Assembly (NCBI GenBank): GCA_951394045.1
Contig: OX595989.1
Span: 186,001 to 250,000, forward strand
DNA: 64,000 nucleotides
Reading direction: 5' to 3'
Source of the DNA: Nitzschia sp. DOCU1
Lineage: Eukaryota; Bacillariophyta; Bacillariophyceae; Bacillariales; Bacillariaceae
Below the pieces are notes generated by a model. The model worked only from the letters and a program-made list of their open reading frames with translations. It did not search any database and was not told the DNA's origin. A program made the translations under genes and the position numbers. Numbering within the stretch: position 1 is the stretch's first letter; every line of letters begins with the position of its first letter. Positions 51,847-62,314 of this stretch are shown here, piece after piece.

Positions 51847-54312
51847 ATGACGACACTCCAGCGCTCTTCCAGCCGACCGCCGAAACAATCGGGTTTAGAT
51901 CGATTCTTTCCTCGCATGTCTACAGCACAGCAGCAGCAGCAGAAGACAAAGGCTCAAGGTGGTATTAGACATAGCCATGAAGACGACGAAGGCAGCGATG
52001 ACGAAATGATGAACGTGTCATTGTCCGAACTCATGACTGCTTCCATCCAGTCATCCACAACATCCACATTGACTACTACTACTAGCAGTAGCCAGCCCCG
52101 TTCACTGAAACGACAGAGGCAATCGAACAGTGAAGAGGGTCAAGACGAGGGTGCGAATTCTCCTCGCGGGGTGGACGAAGCGACAGAGGATGCCCCACCG
52201 GCAGCAGCAGCCTCTGTCCAGGAAGGTTCTGTTTCGATACGGCAAGCTTTGGTACCGTCGATTCGGCGGATTTTCAGTCAAGCAGCCATGGAATTTATAC
52301 CCCCACAAGCTACTACTACTACTACTACTGCTAGTGGAAACTTGTTGCATCAACGATTAATGCAACGAACTACCATACCCTCGAGCCGTCCGTGGGCAGG
52401 GAACGCCCTGAAACCGCTGCTGGGGAGTAATAGTTCTACTATGGACGACGACGCCATTATGGACAACCATATTACTACATCTGAACGGAAAAGAACAAGC
52501 CACAAGAACAAGAAGAAGCGAAACAAACGCTCCACTACACCATGGCAATGCCCCCCATGGGTCGAACTAGCAGCTCCTTCCAACACTAAAGTCGAACACA
52601 TGGCATGGGATCCCATGGGAGTACTCTTGGCAGTAGCCCTGGCCAATCGTTCCATTCTTATTTATGACTGGGATACAGTACGAGCTGCGGATATCAAGGG
52701 CAAGGCGGAACAGTTACGTGGCTTGCAATTGCGGCGGCAATGGAAACAGGCCCAACAACAACAACAACAAGAACCACCATCCGTGTCGGTCGGTGTAGAC
52801 TCGACCATGTTTTCCATTCCTCCCATGATGCAATTTACACTTGCACATTCTATAAGTTACTTGCAATGGAATCCATACAATCCGGATCAACTTGCGGTGG
52901 GTTTCAAAGTTCAAGGATTTGCGCATTTATATCAATTGGATGCTATTGTGGCTTGGCAAGAAGACCGACAACGACGACAAGCTAGTCAAAGTCATAATTT
53001 GTGGAATACCGACAACAGAAACTCTTCTTTCTATCCACCACCAAGTACATTTGTCTTGCTCCAACCTCCATTGGTGGCCGGTACGGCCATGAAGAATGGA
53101 ACGGTCAATGCAATCGTCTTTCAGAGAGGCGGTCATGACAACGACGACGACGAACAGACTCGCGTGGTTGTGAGTGTCGGACATTCCGTCTACTGTTGGA
53201 AACTCTTGTCATCCACTGAAGAACCAGGAGAGGATCAAGATGCATTGATGGCTCCCTACTTTCAATGGAGGTATCAACCTCCGTCGGCATGTACATGCGT
53301 TTCGCTGCTGACAAGAGCAACGACGACGACTGCCGAGGACCGTTCATCATTGTCCCCTGGTCGCTTATTCTTTCCAAAATGGATTCTGCTAGGGACACTG
53401 GGGGGAACCTTTTGCTTACTGGATTGTACTCAAACCACCAAGGAGAGGGCCGCCTTTTCCCTGCAAGACAAACCCGTGGTACTACAAGAATGGTCACTGC
53501 CAGCTCCAATCAAGGGCGTTTCCTGCGGAAGCACTGTTCAAGTACAAGTCTCCTGCACTTTGGAACTTTCGTCCATCTCGGCAGCTTGTACTGGTAGTGT
53601 ATTGGGACAATTCCAGTTGACATGGATCACGTCGGGAGGATGGGCGCTACAGAGCCGTGTCGAAGTGGTGGTGGGGCGCAGATCATCATCCTCGTCAGTG
53701 CCAGCTGCTGCTGGTTCTGCGGCTCGATCATCTTCTCAGTTGCGCAATCGATCCAACGTGGCAGCACCACCACTGTCCAAACCTCATTCGCAACTTGGAC
53801 TGTTCGGTGCAGCTGCCTCGCGCAAAACTGGGTCCAAAGACATGTTAGTGCCACGACGAGCGGTCGCATCAACTTTCAATTCGGAATCAACGGCGGCTGC
53901 ATCAAACATTCTGGGCAATATTTCCGTAGTGTGTTCTTCCACCAATGTGCTCTACGCTCCACCAAAGATTGGATATTCTAGCAAGGCAGCCGAATCCACG
54001 GTGCTTGGCAAAGAATACAGCGTTCCACTGGATACGATGCGTGGTCATGTCCTCTGTGGTTCCTGGATGGCTTGGCCTGAAACGCCAGCCATGCACAAAG
54101 TGTTGGGACACGGCGATAAGTATATGGTGGACCATTCGACCAAAATTGAACGTGCCTCCGAGCGTGTAGTCAGGTTTTATCATGTCGAGTCGACAGAAAC
54201 AGTGAGAATGCCTGTTTCTACGTTGCCCCAAGCCATGGCCTTGCACCCCGGCTTGGAGTGGATGGTCATGGGAGTCGGGACCAACCTCACCATGATGGTT
54301 AATCGTTCTTGA
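51847..54312 (+). CDS. PIP-box protein with probable WD40/beta-propeller domain
   Basis: 821 residues from the ATG at 51847; the frame extends upstream without ATG, so this start is chosen. Residues 14-21 are QSGLDRFF, an exact PCNA-interacting (PIP) box, Q-x-x-L-x-x-F-F, near the N-terminus as in many replication and repair proteins. Residues about 25-230 are low complexity (Gln, Ser/Thr) with basic patches. From about 235 the pattern is WD40-like: VEHMAWDPMGVLLAVALANR followed by SILIYDWDTV, then ISYLQWNPYNPDQLAVGF with AHLYQLDAIVAW, and TRVVVSVGHSVYCWKLL. A role in DNA replication or repair at PCNA is inferred. The LINE inserted in its 5' region, so its promoter is displaced or replaced. 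The short leader (AGCGTTGCAGAAACGCAACT) can form a small hairpin. Confidence 0.85.
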   Translation: MTTLQRSSSRPPKQSGLDRFFPRMSTAQQQQQKTKAQGGIRHSHEDDEGSDDEMMNVSLSELMTASIQSSTTSTLTTTTSSSQPRSLKRQRQSNSEEGQDEGANSPRGVDEATEDAPPAAAASVQEGSVSIRQALVPSIRRIFSQAAMEFIPPQATTTTTTASGNLLHQRLMQRTTIPSSRPWAGNALKPLLGSNSSTMDDDAIMDNHITTSERKRTSHKNKKKRNKRSTTPWQCPPWVELAAPSNTKVEHMAWDPMGVLLAVALANRSILIYDWDTVRAADIKGKAEQLRGLQLRRQWKQAQQQQQQEPPSVSVGVDSTMFSIPPMMQFTLAHSISYLQWNPYNPDQLAVGFKVQGFAHLYQLDAIVAWQEDRQRRQASQSHNLWNTDNRNSSFYPPPSTFVLLQPPLVAGTAMKNGTVNAIVFQRGGHDNDDDEQTRVVVSVGHSVYCWKLLSSTEEPGEDQDALMAPYFQWRYQPPSACTCVSLLTRATTTTAEDRSSLSPGRLFFPKWILLGTLGGTFCLLDCTQTTKERAAFSLQDKPVVLQEWSLPAPIKGVSCGSTVQVQVSCTLELSSISAACTGSVLGQFQLTWITSGGWALQSRVEVVVGRRSSSSSVPAAAGSAARSSSQLRNRSNVAAPPLSKPHSQLGLFGAAASRKTGSKDMLVPRRAVASTFNSESTAAASNILGNISVVCSSTNVLYAPPKIGYSSKAAESTVLGKEYSVPLDTMRGHVLCGSWMAWPETPAMHKVLGHGDKYMVDHSTKIERASERVVRFYHVESTETVRMPVSTLPQAMALHPGLEWMVMGVGTNLTMMVNRS

Positions 54313-55152
54313 AGCCACTTGACTCTCTATTTATCGGAAGAAAGAAAACATGAGTGACGAGCCGTTGCGACGTCGTACTCTAGTAGTAGCGATTGTACTT
54401 TTGAAAGTTTCATGCCTAAGTCCTCAACGACTTCAGTAGTAAGCCGACATCGACTATATTTAGAAACCCAGCCCAACGGTCGTCCAGCTAACTCTAGTGT
54501 ATCTAGTATCCGATGACGCACCGCCCCCCGCCAAAAACGAAGTTTCCGGCAATAGACGGTGTATTGTTATCACCATGATCGATTTCAGCGAAACAATTCG
54601 TCGGGCAGCCTTTTTTCTGGTCACACAGTCGCCGATAGCAAAAGATTTGTCTCTCTTAGGAAGTTTGGTTTTACCCTTCTATGACGGCTCGACAATTGTG
54701 GCCGAGGTTGGCTTTCGCTCGGTTATTAGGGCGACAAATTATGGCGCTCTACTAGTAGCAACAGGAGGTACATGCTACTCAGTCGCGTAAACGAATGTGG
54801 CGGTCACGCCTAAATTGTTGAGTGAGTCTTTTCTTAACGGGTGCGAGAATATTTCAAATGACCGGGTCTTAACACTTTGCCGAATTTATCTATTATGCCC
54901 CAATACCTTACACACACATTATATAGGCCCAGCACATGGTTGAGAAATTCGTCAACGGGCCACAGCTTTCTAATTACGAAAATCTTTTCGCCGGACGACA
55001 CTTTTTTGGACGGTCACATAGCCGAATCAACGGGCAACAGGAACGGCTCCAAATTTTTCTGTGAAAGCCGTGCCTCCACCGGATAGTTGTTTCTGAATGT
55101 TGCACATTTTGTAAGGAAAGATTGTTCTTGAAAGGCTCTCTTCTTCCGTGGC
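54313..55152. other. Intergenic before the MYB gene
   Basis: No gene is recognised. CTCTAGTAGTAG-type words occur near 54379. The final part should hold the MYB promoter; no element is distinct. Confidence 0.4.
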
Positions 55153-56832
55153 ATGAAATCGGCAGCACAAGTATCTTCTCCAGCAACGTATCAAAACAAA
55201 CTCCAATCTGAAACTCATCCTATGGCCCCTTCTGATCATCCCAAGACTACCAGCAATTCGATTTCAATGATGCAAGATCCCCTGGGAGCACTCGCCTCGG
55301 CCGCAATCGCAGCAGAAGCGTCGGAAGCTTCAGCTGCTTCGGACGCGTCTCGAAGCAGTAACGAGAACGAACCTACGGCAATTGTGAAGAATTCGAAAAG
55401 AAAAGGCGACGATGTCCCCAGTCAAACGAAGGATACCATCAAGCGCAAGAATACCAAGGAAGAGAGCCCGGTGGTCCCCCCAACGATTACGTTCCAAATA
55501 CCCCAGTCTCCTCCTTGTGGTGGCGTCGCCCCCACATTTCCTTATCCGAGGACAGCCCACTACCCGGCGCCTCCACCTCAGGCTGGTTACTATCCATACC
55601 CCCCTCGTGATTTCGCTTGGGGTACTTATCCGAGGGATCGCAACCCCGTTCCCTATCCCTATTGGAAACAAGGTGTGCCTCCTCCACGATCAGTTGCGCC
55701 TTTTCCACCACCGATTTCATCGCCTGGTGGTTACCATGTGTATCGACACCCTCCTCCCCCTCCGTATGGGTACCGTGGCCCCTCCAGTCCAGCGAGATCT
55801 GATGGGTCGTCCAAGTCCCCCGAGTCGCCAGTCGATGCAATTATTGCTTCCAATCAATCGACCCCGAACTTGGTTCATGCCTTTCCCGCCAAGAGCAGTC
55901 CCTTGGATCAACCAGAGCTGGTAGACGACACCACCGCCAAGGACGACCCGATTCTGGACAGTCGCGCCATATTCAAGAGGCGAGCTTCGATGGGGAAATG
56001 GACAGAAGCCGAAGACGAACTTCTCCGCCGGGCAGTGAACGACTTTCAAGGCAAAAGCTGGAAGAAGATTGCGTCTCGCCTTCCAGGGCGTACCGACGTC
56101 CAGTGTCTCCATCGGTGGCAAAAGGTTCTTAAGCCTGGTCTCATCAAGGGCCCTTGGACTCCTGAAGAGGACGCCAAAGTGATTCGATTAGTCAAACTCC
56201 ACGGCAACAAGAAATGGAGTTTCATTGCTCGTCAGCTCAAGGGTCGCCTGGGTAAGCAATGCCGTGAGCGGTGGTACAATCACTTGAACCCCGACATCAA
56301 CAAAAGCGAATGGTCCGAAGAAGAAGACCAAAGGCTAGTGGATGCGCATACCGAGCTGGGCAATCGATGGGCCGAGATTGCTAAACGACTCCCGGGTCGA
56401 ACTGACAATGCCATCAAGAATCGTTGGAACTCCACACTCAAGCGTATGGTAACCAAGGACGGAAAACTCAAGACTTGCAGTGGGAATGCTGCTGCCGGGG
56501 GTGGCTCTTCTTCCGGAGGGTTGAAACGTATGCGGACAGACAGTGCCGAAGAAGACGAAGACGAAGAAGAAGACAAAGAAGACGGTGGCATTCATCGACG
56601 AGGATCAATTTCGTCCGCATCTTCCACGTCCGTATCAACGCCTCCCATCAAACGATCCAAAACCGAAGACAGCGCAGCAGAAGCCTTGAGTACGCTTGCT
56701 GCGTCGCGCAGAACTCAGCGACTTCCCAAATCGATTCATACCCCAGCTTTCCAGAGTACCACCCGCAGTGACGCTGATCTGTTGCTGGGATTCAATCGAA
56801 GCAGTCCTGCGCTTTCATCTGTTTCTTCGTAG
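55153..56832 (+). CDS. Three-repeat MYB (3R-MYB) transcription factor
   Basis: Single exon, 559 residues from [14 protein letters not shown]. Three MYB repeats lie at residues about 281-432: R1 [20 protein letters not shown] with [21 protein letters not shown]2 [20 protein letters not shown] with [21 protein letters not shown]3 [20 protein letters not shown] with [20 protein letters not shown]. Spaced Trp residues are all present. This is the animal c-Myb/plant 3R-MYB architecture, which binds AACNG-type sites and often controls G2/M genes. The N-terminus is Ala/Ser rich, then Pro/Tyr rich (residues about 115-220), a likely activation or interaction region. An acidic run ([14 protein letters not shown]) and Ser-rich tail follow the repeats. 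Confidence 0.95.
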   Translation: MKSAAQVSSPATYQNKLQSETHPMAPSDHPKTTSNSISMMQDPLGALASAAIAAEASEASAASDASRSSNENEPTAIVKNSKRKGDDVPSQTKDTIKRKNTKEESPVVPPTITFQIPQSPPCGGVAPTFPYPRTAHYPAPPPQAGYYPYPPRDFAWGTYPRDRNPVPYPYWKQGVPPPRSVAPFPPPISSPGGYHVYRHPPPPPYGYRGPSSPARSDGSSKSPESPVDAIIASNQSTPNLVHAFPAKSSPLDQPELVDDTTAKDDPILDSRAIFKRRASMGKWTEAEDELLRRAVNDFQGKSWKKIASRLPGRTDVQCLHRWQKVLKPGLIKGPWTPEEDAKVIRLVKLHGNKKWSFIARQLKGRLGKQCRERWYNHLNPDINKSEWSEEEDQRLVDAHTELGNRWAEIAKRLPGRTDNAIKNRWNSTLKRMVTKDGKLKTCSGNAAAGGGSSSGGLKRMRTDSAEEDEDEEEDKEDGGIHRRGSISSASSTSVSTPPIKRSKTEDSAAEALSTLAASRRTQRLPKSIHTPAFQSTTRSDADLLLGFNRSSPALSSVSS

Positions 56833-57468
56833 ACTTAACTGGTGTCCCTGAACCGTCAACAAGAAGTAAAGGGATATTGCATCAGTACATCATATACGAC
56901 AAATAAAGTTTTCACACAACTACTAGACAGGTTGTAAAGGAAATTCTCAATAGGGTAGCAATGCACTCTCGTGAAGGACTTTCGTATGAACTGCAAGTAG
57001 TAATCATATGGTTACTACGTGCAGATCAAGATGTCAGCGTCCGTGCGACGCATGGACGTTCCGAAGCATACCGGCAGGTGTTGATGCCGGTTAAGCTCAT
57101 ATTTCATACCGGTTATGATGAGAATTTTGGTTCATTTATTGAATGGCGGCAGAGGAACCAGTGTTCCCTGGCTTTAAGTTGTATTCCGTGGAATTCTTGC
57201 GCCATCACATCCAATTTGGCGGGTATTTCACCCCAAAAATTACGGTATGTTTCCTCCACAAACGAAACGCATGCTTCCCGATCTCCACGGATGCGGAAGT
57301 TCGTGACGAATGAAAAAGTGAGATTGGTTTTAGTTAACGAATGGCTCGCTGGCAATAGAACCAGAAAGACACTTCAACATTCGCGTCATTTTGCCCATGC
57401 TGTCGGTTTGCGAGATGAAACTCTTGTCATTTTTCGGACAGCACTTCCCGAATCACTGGCCCACCATA
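56833..57468. other. Intergenic, MYB to WY/GLE family
   Basis: It contains a 176-codon plus-strand ORF (56961-57491) and an 80-codon minus ORF (57113-57355), neither with recognisable features. I see nothing else supported. Confidence 0.4.
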
Positions 57469-58278
57469 ATGGTTCAAATGGAAGGGATTGATCAAAGACT
57501 TGTTGCGCTTGATGTTGAAGCTACCCGAAACGATAAGAAGAACGTTTCAATAATGAGGTACACCACTAGCCCAGAAGAGTACCCAATGTTGAGACGAGGA
57601 GATAATGACTGCAGTGTCCGGCGTCGTCGAAATAACAAGGTGCATTTCTCTCCAAACTGCAAGCTTGTCGTGTTTCCAGGAATAAAACGGAAATACAAGA
57701 GTTGTTTGTGGTATCAACAGGAGGATTTCGCAGCTTTCAGGAAACGTGTTGATAGGATCGCATCACTCCTGCAATCCTACGACGGCCCACACAGTGATAT
57801 CTACGCAGAGCTTGGAACCGATCACTTCCTCGGACTTGAAAGTTATATTTCCTACGAAAAGATTCAACTCCGGCGGGAATGGAGAATGGCAGCTTACAGA
57901 GTGGTATTTGGTATGCAGCAAACTCAATCTCGAAATAATTGCGAGGCCCCATTCGAAAGAACATCAGATGGTGCTGGCAGCAGCATCAAGAACACGTGGT
58001 CGTCGTGGGTGACAATTGCTGAATCCTACGAACGTGCATCAGAAGAAAGCAAGCGTTATGCTCTTGAAGTCGCGAAGAGCTACATTGCTGAGGACACCCG
58101 CCAAGAGGACGAGTTGATGTTGCTTCCCTCCTGCTGCGCTACCTCTTGCCGTGGGCTTTCGCATGATCATACGAGATCAATGCCGTGGGTGGTGTTGACG
58201 AGCAATAATGTTTTCACCTCCAAGTACCCGCCAGACGGCAAATCCCAACCACGTACCACGCTACAACATGCAAACTAA
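57469..58278 (+). CDS. WY/GLE-motif family protein, divergent member
   Basis: The frame is open from 57391; the ATG at 57469 (MVQMEGIDQRLVALD) gives 269 residues. The family pattern is visible in order: NNKVHFSPNCKLVVFPG, SCLWYQQEDFAAFRKRVDRI, FLGLESYISYEKIQLRREWR, AAYRVVFGMQQTQ, and a helical ESYERASEESKRYALEVA. The same blocks occur in the genes at 58914, 60565 and 63476. This resembles a widespread diatom paralogue group that I know only as uncharacterised. There is no signal peptide or membrane segment; the WY...F and GLE...R blocks look like a small helical fold. The C-terminal 60 residues, Cys- and Ser-rich, are not shared. Confidence 0.65.
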   Translation: MVQMEGIDQRLVALDVEATRNDKKNVSIMRYTTSPEEYPMLRRGDNDCSVRRRRNNKVHFSPNCKLVVFPGIKRKYKSCLWYQQEDFAAFRKRVDRIASLLQSYDGPHSDIYAELGTDHFLGLESYISYEKIQLRREWRMAAYRVVFGMQQTQSRNNCEAPFERTSDGAGSSIKNTWSSWVTIAESYERASEESKRYALEVAKSYIAEDTRQEDELMLLPSCCATSCRGLSHDHTRSMPWVVLTSNNVFTSKYPPDGKSQPRTTLQHAN

Positions 58279-58913
58279 AGCAACAAGTCTCGACCATTTT
58301 AGCCTTTCAAGGAATTCTAATAGAGCTACTAGTCCAGGGTTTGCAGAATCTTGTTCAAGCGTGTCATCATTGTTCGTCTTACTACAGACAGTATTAGTGG
58401 AATAAAATGGGGGGCTCTTATTCGACAAACTCAAAACCGAAACAATCTACGTAATAGCAGAAATAGAAAAGGCAAGCCTTCGATACCGGTACGGTGGGAA
58501 CCTACTTCTATAACTTCATTCATCTCTATTGTTTCCTTGTCTCGCTATTGTCTCGCTACCGTGAGAGCGGCAAAAAGTAGGCCGTGTCAGGCTTTTCATC
58601 AAAGGGACCGATGTGCCGTGCGAACAGTCGTTCAATGGAGTGAAGTGCCTTACGTTTTGCGCATCTCTTATTCTGGTGGCCTTTGGGACAACTTGAAGGG
58701 AAACGAAACAATAGTGCCTCGATGCAAAAGAGCGGTCGGAATATTTAATGAATTGATACTCTCTTGAAGTTCCAAGTTCAATGATAAATTTCTTTCGCCC
58801 AGTTCTTGGGCCTATACCGGTAGTATTTACCTACCAGTCGATTGATTACATCGCCACACGCTATCGACAACCCTCCCATCTCATAATTTCCGAATTGCAG
58901 ACAAAACATCAAA
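58279..58913. other. Intergenic within the WY/GLE cluster
   Basis: No gene is recognised. TACCGGTA-type words occur near 58484 and 58816. The last 60 bases form the leader of the gene at 58914 and partly match that of 60565 (CAGACA...CATCAAAATGGCTCC). Confidence 0.45.
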
Positions 58914-59471
58914 ATGGCTCCCAAAGATTACGCCGACAACTTTGCCTCCGCCTTTGTGCATGACGATGATACATCGTCTTGCACTTCTTGCGAGTCCCAA
59001 TTCCAACCAGCAAAGAAGTCCGTCCACTTCAATCCTGCTTGCCACCTCAAATTCTACCCCATGCCCTCAGACGAAGACAAATCGAACGCTTGGTACAATG
59101 GCTCCGATTACCAGCGTTTCAAGTCTGACGCCAAGTGTGTGGCCAAAGCCGCCAGCGAAGGAAAAGTCGTCGCTGGTGAAGAAATGGTTTTCGGCTTGGA
59201 GACCGCTACCCGAGCCCGCGCAGATTTGAAGCGAGAGCGTCGCTTCCGCGTCTGGGACCTTGTCGTTGACGGTCAATGGGGTAGCGACGCCGAGAACATC
59301 GCCGATCTTTGCGCCCTTGCCTCGCATGAAAGTACAAATGATGCCGAACGAGCCGCAAGCATGTTGCAGCTCTCGCTTGTCCAGGACGTTGCGGCGGAAT
59401 TCAAGCTGTCCACAAAATCTTGCTTTTATCGACTGGTATCCTCCCAGCACTTGGCGGCCGCCCGACGATGA
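58914..59471 (+). CDS. WY/GLE-motif family protein, tandem copy 1
   Basis: 185 residues from MAPKDYADNFASAFVHDDD. Ordered blocks: a short acidic N-terminus with CTSCESQ; KKSVHFNPACHLKFYPMPSD (residues about 34-53); NAWYNGSDYQRFKSDAKCVA; MVFGLETATRARADLKRERR; RVWDLVVDGQWGSD; and a helical ASHESTNDAERAASMLQLSL. It is nearly identical to the gene at 60565 over the first 160 residues and clearly related to 57469 and 63476. No known domain, signal peptide or membrane segment. The C-terminus ends SSQHLAAARR, unlike its twin, because of small indels. The conserved Trp-Tyr and Gly-Leu-Glu suggest a compact fold; function unknown. Confidence 0.85.
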   Translation: MAPKDYADNFASAFVHDDDTSSCTSCESQFQPAKKSVHFNPACHLKFYPMPSDEDKSNAWYNGSDYQRFKSDAKCVAKAASEGKVVAGEEMVFGLETATRARADLKRERRFRVWDLVVDGQWGSDAENIADLCALASHESTNDAERAASMLQLSLVQDVAAEFKLSTKSCFYRLVSSQHLAAARR

Positions 59472-60564
59472 CAATCAATAGTATCTCCAGTGGCATGCTC
59501 ATATCGCTATTCTTGCCTTACATCCTCTGAGCAATTTTGCAAATGAAGCTCAGCCTGTCGCCCCATGACATCATTTTTTAGATTGCTGGCGTGCTGTCGA
59601 TAATTATAATGAGGCATCACAAACACAATTCCAAAATAATAGACTACTACTAGTAGTAGCTACCGTAAGAGAAATCCTTCCAACTAGACGTATCCTTATC
59701 CGTCAATGACGATGGTGTAGTTCACCCCCACCACCAGTGCCGGCCGACGAGCTAGTAGTACCTCCGTTCTTGCAGCGGCCTGCGCCAGTGCTAGTTCTTA
59801 GTATGGTACTGTAATAATATGATCCACCCGAAACCTTATTGGCGGCTGGTGCTGTCCTATGGTATGAGTCAAGCTACCAAAACATGGCTCATCCTTGGTT
59901 ATTGAGATCACATGAGGACCAGTGCGTGGTAGTATTTCCTTCCGCAGGGGGGGGGGGGGGGGGCTCCTCGCTGCTACTAGTACTACCGGTAGTAACTGGA
60001 GAAGGCCAGTACTGTGTAATACATCCTCTGCTTGCCTCCTTCGGGCCATTTTGTTTGCCGAAGGGCACAGAAGTACCCATTCGATTCATTCAACAGCAAG
60101 GGCAAAACATGCCATAGTAAAAAGAAGACTTGCGGCACAGATATAATGGTGAATTTGACAGACAGTTTCCCCACCGACCACCCGCGTCCCCCCAAAATGT
60201 GGAGATTGAAGTTGATGACGTAAGGGTGGGCAACCAGAATGCTTTTACGCACACAGGGTTTCACACAACTACCGGTAGAGTTCGTTTACGTTGCTGTCTG
60301 CACTGATTTTAATTGGGAATTCCTCTGACGCGTTGCGACATTTTGTTGAAGTTTGAAGTTGAATGCCCACTTCTTTTCTTCTTCGTTGGTTCGCGTCGTA
60401 CAAGTAGTACCGGATATGGTATACCTCTTCGACCTACCGGTATCCTGTCGGTGGTCGGTGGTAAATTCCCATGCACTGTGAATTTTCCTCTCATAAATTA
60501 CAAACTGCAGACATCGAAAACAGGCCAAATCCTCGACCACAACACTCACGTCGACAACATCAAA
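59472..60564. other. Intergenic between tandem copies
   Basis: Holds a 17-G homopolymer (59947-59963) and perfect CTACCGGTAG sites at 59983-59992 and 60269-60278, plus CTACCGGTATC near 60434. The frame upstream of the second copy is open from 60313 but is most simply 5' leader. Confidence 0.5.
59947..59963 (+). repeat. Homopolymer of 17 G
   Basis: An uninterrupted G17 run, prone to slippage and to sequencing error. Confidence 0.9.
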
Positions 60565-61131
60565 ATGGCTCCCAAAGATTACACCGAAAACTTTGCCTCT
60601 GCCTTTGCGCATGACGACGACACGTCTTGCACTTCCTGCGAGTCCCAATTCCAACCAGCAAAGAAGTCCGTCCACTTCAATCCTGCTTGCCACCTCAAAT
60701 TTTACCCCATGCCCTCGGACGAAGACAAATCGAATGCTTGGTACAATAGTTCCGACTACCAGCGTTTCAAGTCCGACGCCAAGTGTGTGGCCAAGGCCGC
60801 CAGCGAAGGAAAAGTCGTCGCTGGTGAAGAAATGGTTTTCGGCTTGGAGACCGCTACCCGAGCTCGCGCAGATTTGAAGCGAGAGCGTCGCTTCCGCGTC
60901 TGGGACATTGTCGTTGACGGTCAATGGGGTAGCGACGCCCAGCACATCGCCGATCTTTGCACCCTTGCGTCCCATGAAAGTACAAACGACGCAGAAAGAG
61001 CCGCAAGCATGTTGCAGCTCTCCCTTGTCCAGGACGTTGCGGAATCCAAGCTTTCTACAAAATCTTGCTTTTCCCGCCTGGTATCCCACTCGGCCCCACG
61101 ATGCCGAGCAACAGTATCGCCAGTGGCATAG
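60565..61131 (+). CDS. WY/GLE-motif family protein, tandem copy 2
   Basis: 188 residues from MAPKDYTENFASAFAHDDD, the ATG at the position matching copy 1; the frame is open upstream but copy 1 and the leader match support this start. All family blocks are as in copy 1, with a few substitutions (NSSDYQRF, WDIVVDGQWGSDAQH). The nucleotide match to 58914-59410 is roughly 95% by eye, so duplication is recent. Near the end the copies differ by indels and this one reads SHSAPRCRATVSPVA, a frame different from copy 1. The bases before the ATG (CAACATCAAA) resemble copy 1. Confidence 0.85.
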   Translation: MAPKDYTENFASAFAHDDDTSCTSCESQFQPAKKSVHFNPACHLKFYPMPSDEDKSNAWYNSSDYQRFKSDAKCVAKAASEGKVVAGEEMVFGLETATRARADLKRERRFRVWDIVVDGQWGSDAQHIADLCTLASHESTNDAERAASMLQLSLVQDVAESKLSTKSCFSRLVSHSAPRCRATVSPVA

Positions 61132-62314
61132 ACTACTTGTACAAATCCTGCTAATATCGCTACTGTGCAACAAGGTCTGAGCAATTTTCCAAGTTAAGCT
61201 CAGCTTCTCTCCCATGAGATGTACATATCTTGTCGATAAAATGAGAGGACACTTTAACCTGTCGAAAACAACAACACTAATAATAAGCTAGCTACCATTA
61301 ATCCTTTAAAAGCTTAATATCATTCGAATATAGCCATTTTTCATCACTGTATCTAAAACTTTGAGTTGCTAGTACTACTACTAGAGCCCAGTATTCATAG
61401 AATCGGCCGCTGCTCCTTTGCCAGAGACGGCTTGGCGAAGATCCACCAAAACAGGATGGATCGTGCTCCTAGATCTCTAGTAGCAGGGTTGTTAGCAATC
61501 GTAGCTGATAAGATCTCAAGAAGAGGACCAACAGCTTTTCTTTCCCGAAAGCTCCCGTTTTTGAAAGACGTCGTTGCAAAACTTCTGGTGCCTTCCTTGG
61601 AGTTCTGTTTCTCGTGCGAACGTGGCAAGCCTGTGATCGGGGTTGGGAAATCCCACCGAACGGGCAATTGTGGGCATCTGCTTATGTTGAATCGAACATG
61701 AGAACGGCTTCCATGAGAACTCAGTGAATTAATGAACTCAACTTATCCAACTGCAAGTTGGAAGGGCACGGAATTCGCATTTGCTTCAGCAAGGGGAGAC
61801 AAATCCAGACAGAACTGCTCCCTCCACAGCAGGTTTGTGATTGATATTTTTCCACGTCGGCAGAATATGTGTCCCTACGCTTGCATTTTATTCGATAGAT
61901 CGCAGATGACGCACATGGAGGGCAGTGGAAGGCTTCTTCGGAATCGAGAAGGCGACACCAACCCGAAATGTCTACCGCAACCAGACTTGTCTTCGATTCA
62001 GGGGGAATACCACCAATCCCCTGAAGATTGGTTAAGTCTAGTTAGTCAACTTGTTAATACTTCGAATCAGACGGAGGGCCAGCAAGACGTCGAGGAATAT
62101 TGCGCGCCGAGCGAGCCCAAAATGAACACGTCAGAGGAAGCATTGGTCGAAAGGGTCCATTTTGTTCTTTTTGGAAGAAGAGAGAAGGAACGACGACCGA
62201 AGAAGGTAATGCCGATCCCGTCTCCTCTCTAGGACCAGCGAAGAAGAGTTTACTCCACCCGTTTATGTCCACTCCTGCACAGCACGCTTTGAGAGCTTTA
62301 CCCTTGCCTTGACG
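61132..62314. other. Intergenic with one doubtful ORF
   Basis: A 166-codon plus-strand ORF (61732-62232) includes polar, Gln/Glu-rich sequence (SIQGEYHQSPEDWLSLVSQL) that could be a real small gene or an upstream exon of the next gene, but no start context or homology supports it. Nothing else is recognised. Confidence 0.35.

Noticed and set aside
56961..57491. 176-codon ORF upstream of the first WY/GLE gene
   Set aside because: No recognisable motif, overlaps the supported gene start in another frame, and competing minus-strand frames are equally open.
60313..60564. N-terminal extension of the second WY/GLE tandem gene
   Set aside because: The near-identical twin starts at the matching ATG with the same leader; the extension has no counterpart and lacks coding character.
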